A stretch of 6,639 bases of DNA from Clostridiales bacterium (GTDB taxonomy: Bacteria > Bacillota > Clostridia > Peptostreptococcales > Anaerovoracaceae): assembly GCA_009778945.1 (NCBI GenBank), contig WRFF01000098.1:1-6639 (forward strand), given 5' to 3'. The translations under genes were made by a program, and so were the position numbers. Below are positions 6,335 to 6,639 of this stretch, piece by piece. Below the pieces are notes generated by a model. That model was not told the DNA's origin, did no database searches, and saw nothing but the letters and a program-made list of their open reading frames with translations. How positions within the stretch are numbered: position 1 is the stretch's first letter; each line of letters starts with the position of its first letter.

Positions 6335-6362
6335 ATAATACCATAATATGTATATTTGTCAA
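6335..6362 (-). promoter_or_regulatory. Sigma-A-type promoter of the Tad-like operon
   Basis: On the minus strand a perfect -35 box TTGACA (6357-6362) is followed after 16 bases by TATTAT (6335-6340), which matches TATAAT at five of six positions. The DNA around it is strongly AT-rich, unlike the flanking coding sequence. Transcription would start near 6328, giving a leader of about 12-15 bases before the ATG at 6315. The genes downstream overlap or are closely spaced and no other obvious promoter was seen among them, so this site probably drives all seven. A constitutive housekeeping promoter is suggested; any control would come from sites such as the nearby palindrome. Confidence 0.75.
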
Positions 6363-6368
6363 TAGGGT

Positions 6369-6382
6369 TTTTTCATGAAAAA
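6369..6382. repeat. Perfect 14-bp palindrome upstream of the operon promoter
   Basis: TTTTTCATGAAAAA reads the same on both strands. It ends 6 bases upstream of the -35 box of the Tad-like operon and overlaps the T-tract of the predicted terminator of the preceding gene. It could be a regulator-binding site, or simply a by-product of an AT-rich terminator/promoter junction. Confidence 0.45.
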
Positions 6383-6398
6383 TTTGCGGCGTCGCAAA
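6378..6398 (-). terminator. Probable intrinsic terminator of the upstream minus-strand gene
   Basis: Read on the minus strand, a 6-bp stem TTTGCG/CGCAAA (6393-6398 and 6383-6388) with a 4-base loop is followed at once by TTTTT (6378-6382). It lies about 75 bases beyond the stop of the partial gene and just before the Tad-like operon promoter. It would separate the two transcription units. The stem is short with three A-T pairs, so it may be only moderately efficient. Confidence 0.6.
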
Positions 6399-6411
6399 GA
6401 GCTGATTTATA

Positions 6412-6475
6412 GAAGCGCTGTTCAGACGACCCGAATCGCCGTATAGCCGCGTGCTGAAGATTTGATCAGCGCTTC
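6412..6475 (-). repeat. Long-loop inverted repeat in the 3' region of the partial gene
   Basis: Perfect 9-base arms GAAGCGCTG and CAGCGCTTC (6467-6475 and 6412-6420) enclose 46 bases. Inside them, TTCAG/CTGAA (6454-6458 and 6421-6425) and GGCGA/TCGTC (one G-U pair) could form inner stems. The outer arm begins inside the stop codon of the partial gene. No T-run follows, so on its own it is not an intrinsic terminator. It may be a 3'-UTR stabilising structure acting with the terminator at 6378-6398. Confidence 0.45.
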
Positions 6476-6638
6476 AGCCGTTGGCGGTGACTTCGCAGTC
6501 TGTGTAACTGAAAGGAGAAAAAGACAGATCCGCTCCGGATTCTTCGCATGCTTTTTGATAACCGGAAGCGCCTTCGCCGTAAAGATACTGCTCGCTTACG
6601 ATGGGGACAAAGTCGAAAGCAATATAGTAAGACAGGTT
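6474..6638 (-). CDS. 3' end of an unrecognised protein gene (partial)
   Basis: The last 54 codons of a minus-strand gene run off the right edge of the window. The visible C-terminus includes VPIVSEQYLYGEGASGYQKA, then CEESGADLSFSPFSYTDCEV, and ends TANG. Codon use and amino-acid mix look like real coding, and the other minus-strand frame I translated here would give an Arg-rich, unlikely protein. There are two cysteines in the tail, many aromatic residues and no membrane helix in the visible part. I do not recognise a family. The gene is upstream of, and in the same orientation as, the Tad-like operon, but a terminator and promoter lie between them, so it is probably a separate unit. Confidence 0.6.
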   Translation of the reverse strand, partial: NLSYYIAFDFVPIVSEQYLYGEGASGYQKACEESGADLSFSPFSYTDCEVTANG

Positions 6639-6639
6639 T

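Noticed and set aside
5722..6378. Long plus-strand open frame (218 codons) opposite the cpaB-like gene
   Set aside because: It is antisense to a gene with recognisable SAF and membrane segments, has no ribosome binding site, and its product is Arg/Phe-rich low-quality sequence typical of GC-rich shadow frames.

Overview
The window looks like part of a Bacillota (probably Clostridia-type) chromosome. The coding DNA is GC-rich and the one clear promoter region is strongly AT-rich. Most genes have AGGAG-type ribosome binding sites and overlap by 4 to 11 bases. The pilus locus has no secretin or outer-membrane genes. The taxonomic call is inference and I cannot name a genus.

Layout. Two housekeeping genes lie on the plus strand: rlmN (50-1129), a radical-SAM RNA adenine-C2 methyltransferase, and nth (1126-1764), endonuclease III, coupled by an ATGA overlap. 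On the minus strand, running from about 6363 down to 1754, is a seven-gene operon for a compact Tad/Flp-type (type IVb pilus-like) machine. In transcription order it encodes a SAF-domain CpaB-like protein (6315-5620), a CpaF/TadA-like ATPase (5623-4262), a TadB-like platform protein (4269-3298), a short TadC-like platform protein (3284-2643), and three small proteins with an N-terminal membrane helix: 61 aa (2591-2406), 50 aa (2409-2257) and 168 aa (2260-1754). The last gene converges on nth and overlaps it by 11 bases. At the right edge is the 3' end of an unrecognised minus-strand gene (6638-6474), followed by a structured region, a likely intrinsic terminator (6378-6398) and the operon promoter (6335-6362).

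How the parts work together. By analogy with Tad systems, the CpaF-like ATPase would drive assembly through the paired TadB/TadC platform. The CpaB-like protein would act on the outer face of the membrane. The three small proteins are the best candidates for the assembled pilin-like subunits. They share an N-terminal pattern (M/V-K-x-x-I-V-L-...), lack a canonical Flp prepilin cleavage site, and are translationally coupled. No prepilin peptidase, TadZ/CpaE or typical Flp pilin is in the window.

The most interesting points are the trio of related small membrane proteins (one easily missed at 50 aa), the Walker A variant in the ATPase (GSVRSAKT, Ala in place of the conserved Gly), the very short TadC-like protein, and the compactness of the operon. 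The rest of the window is ordinary.
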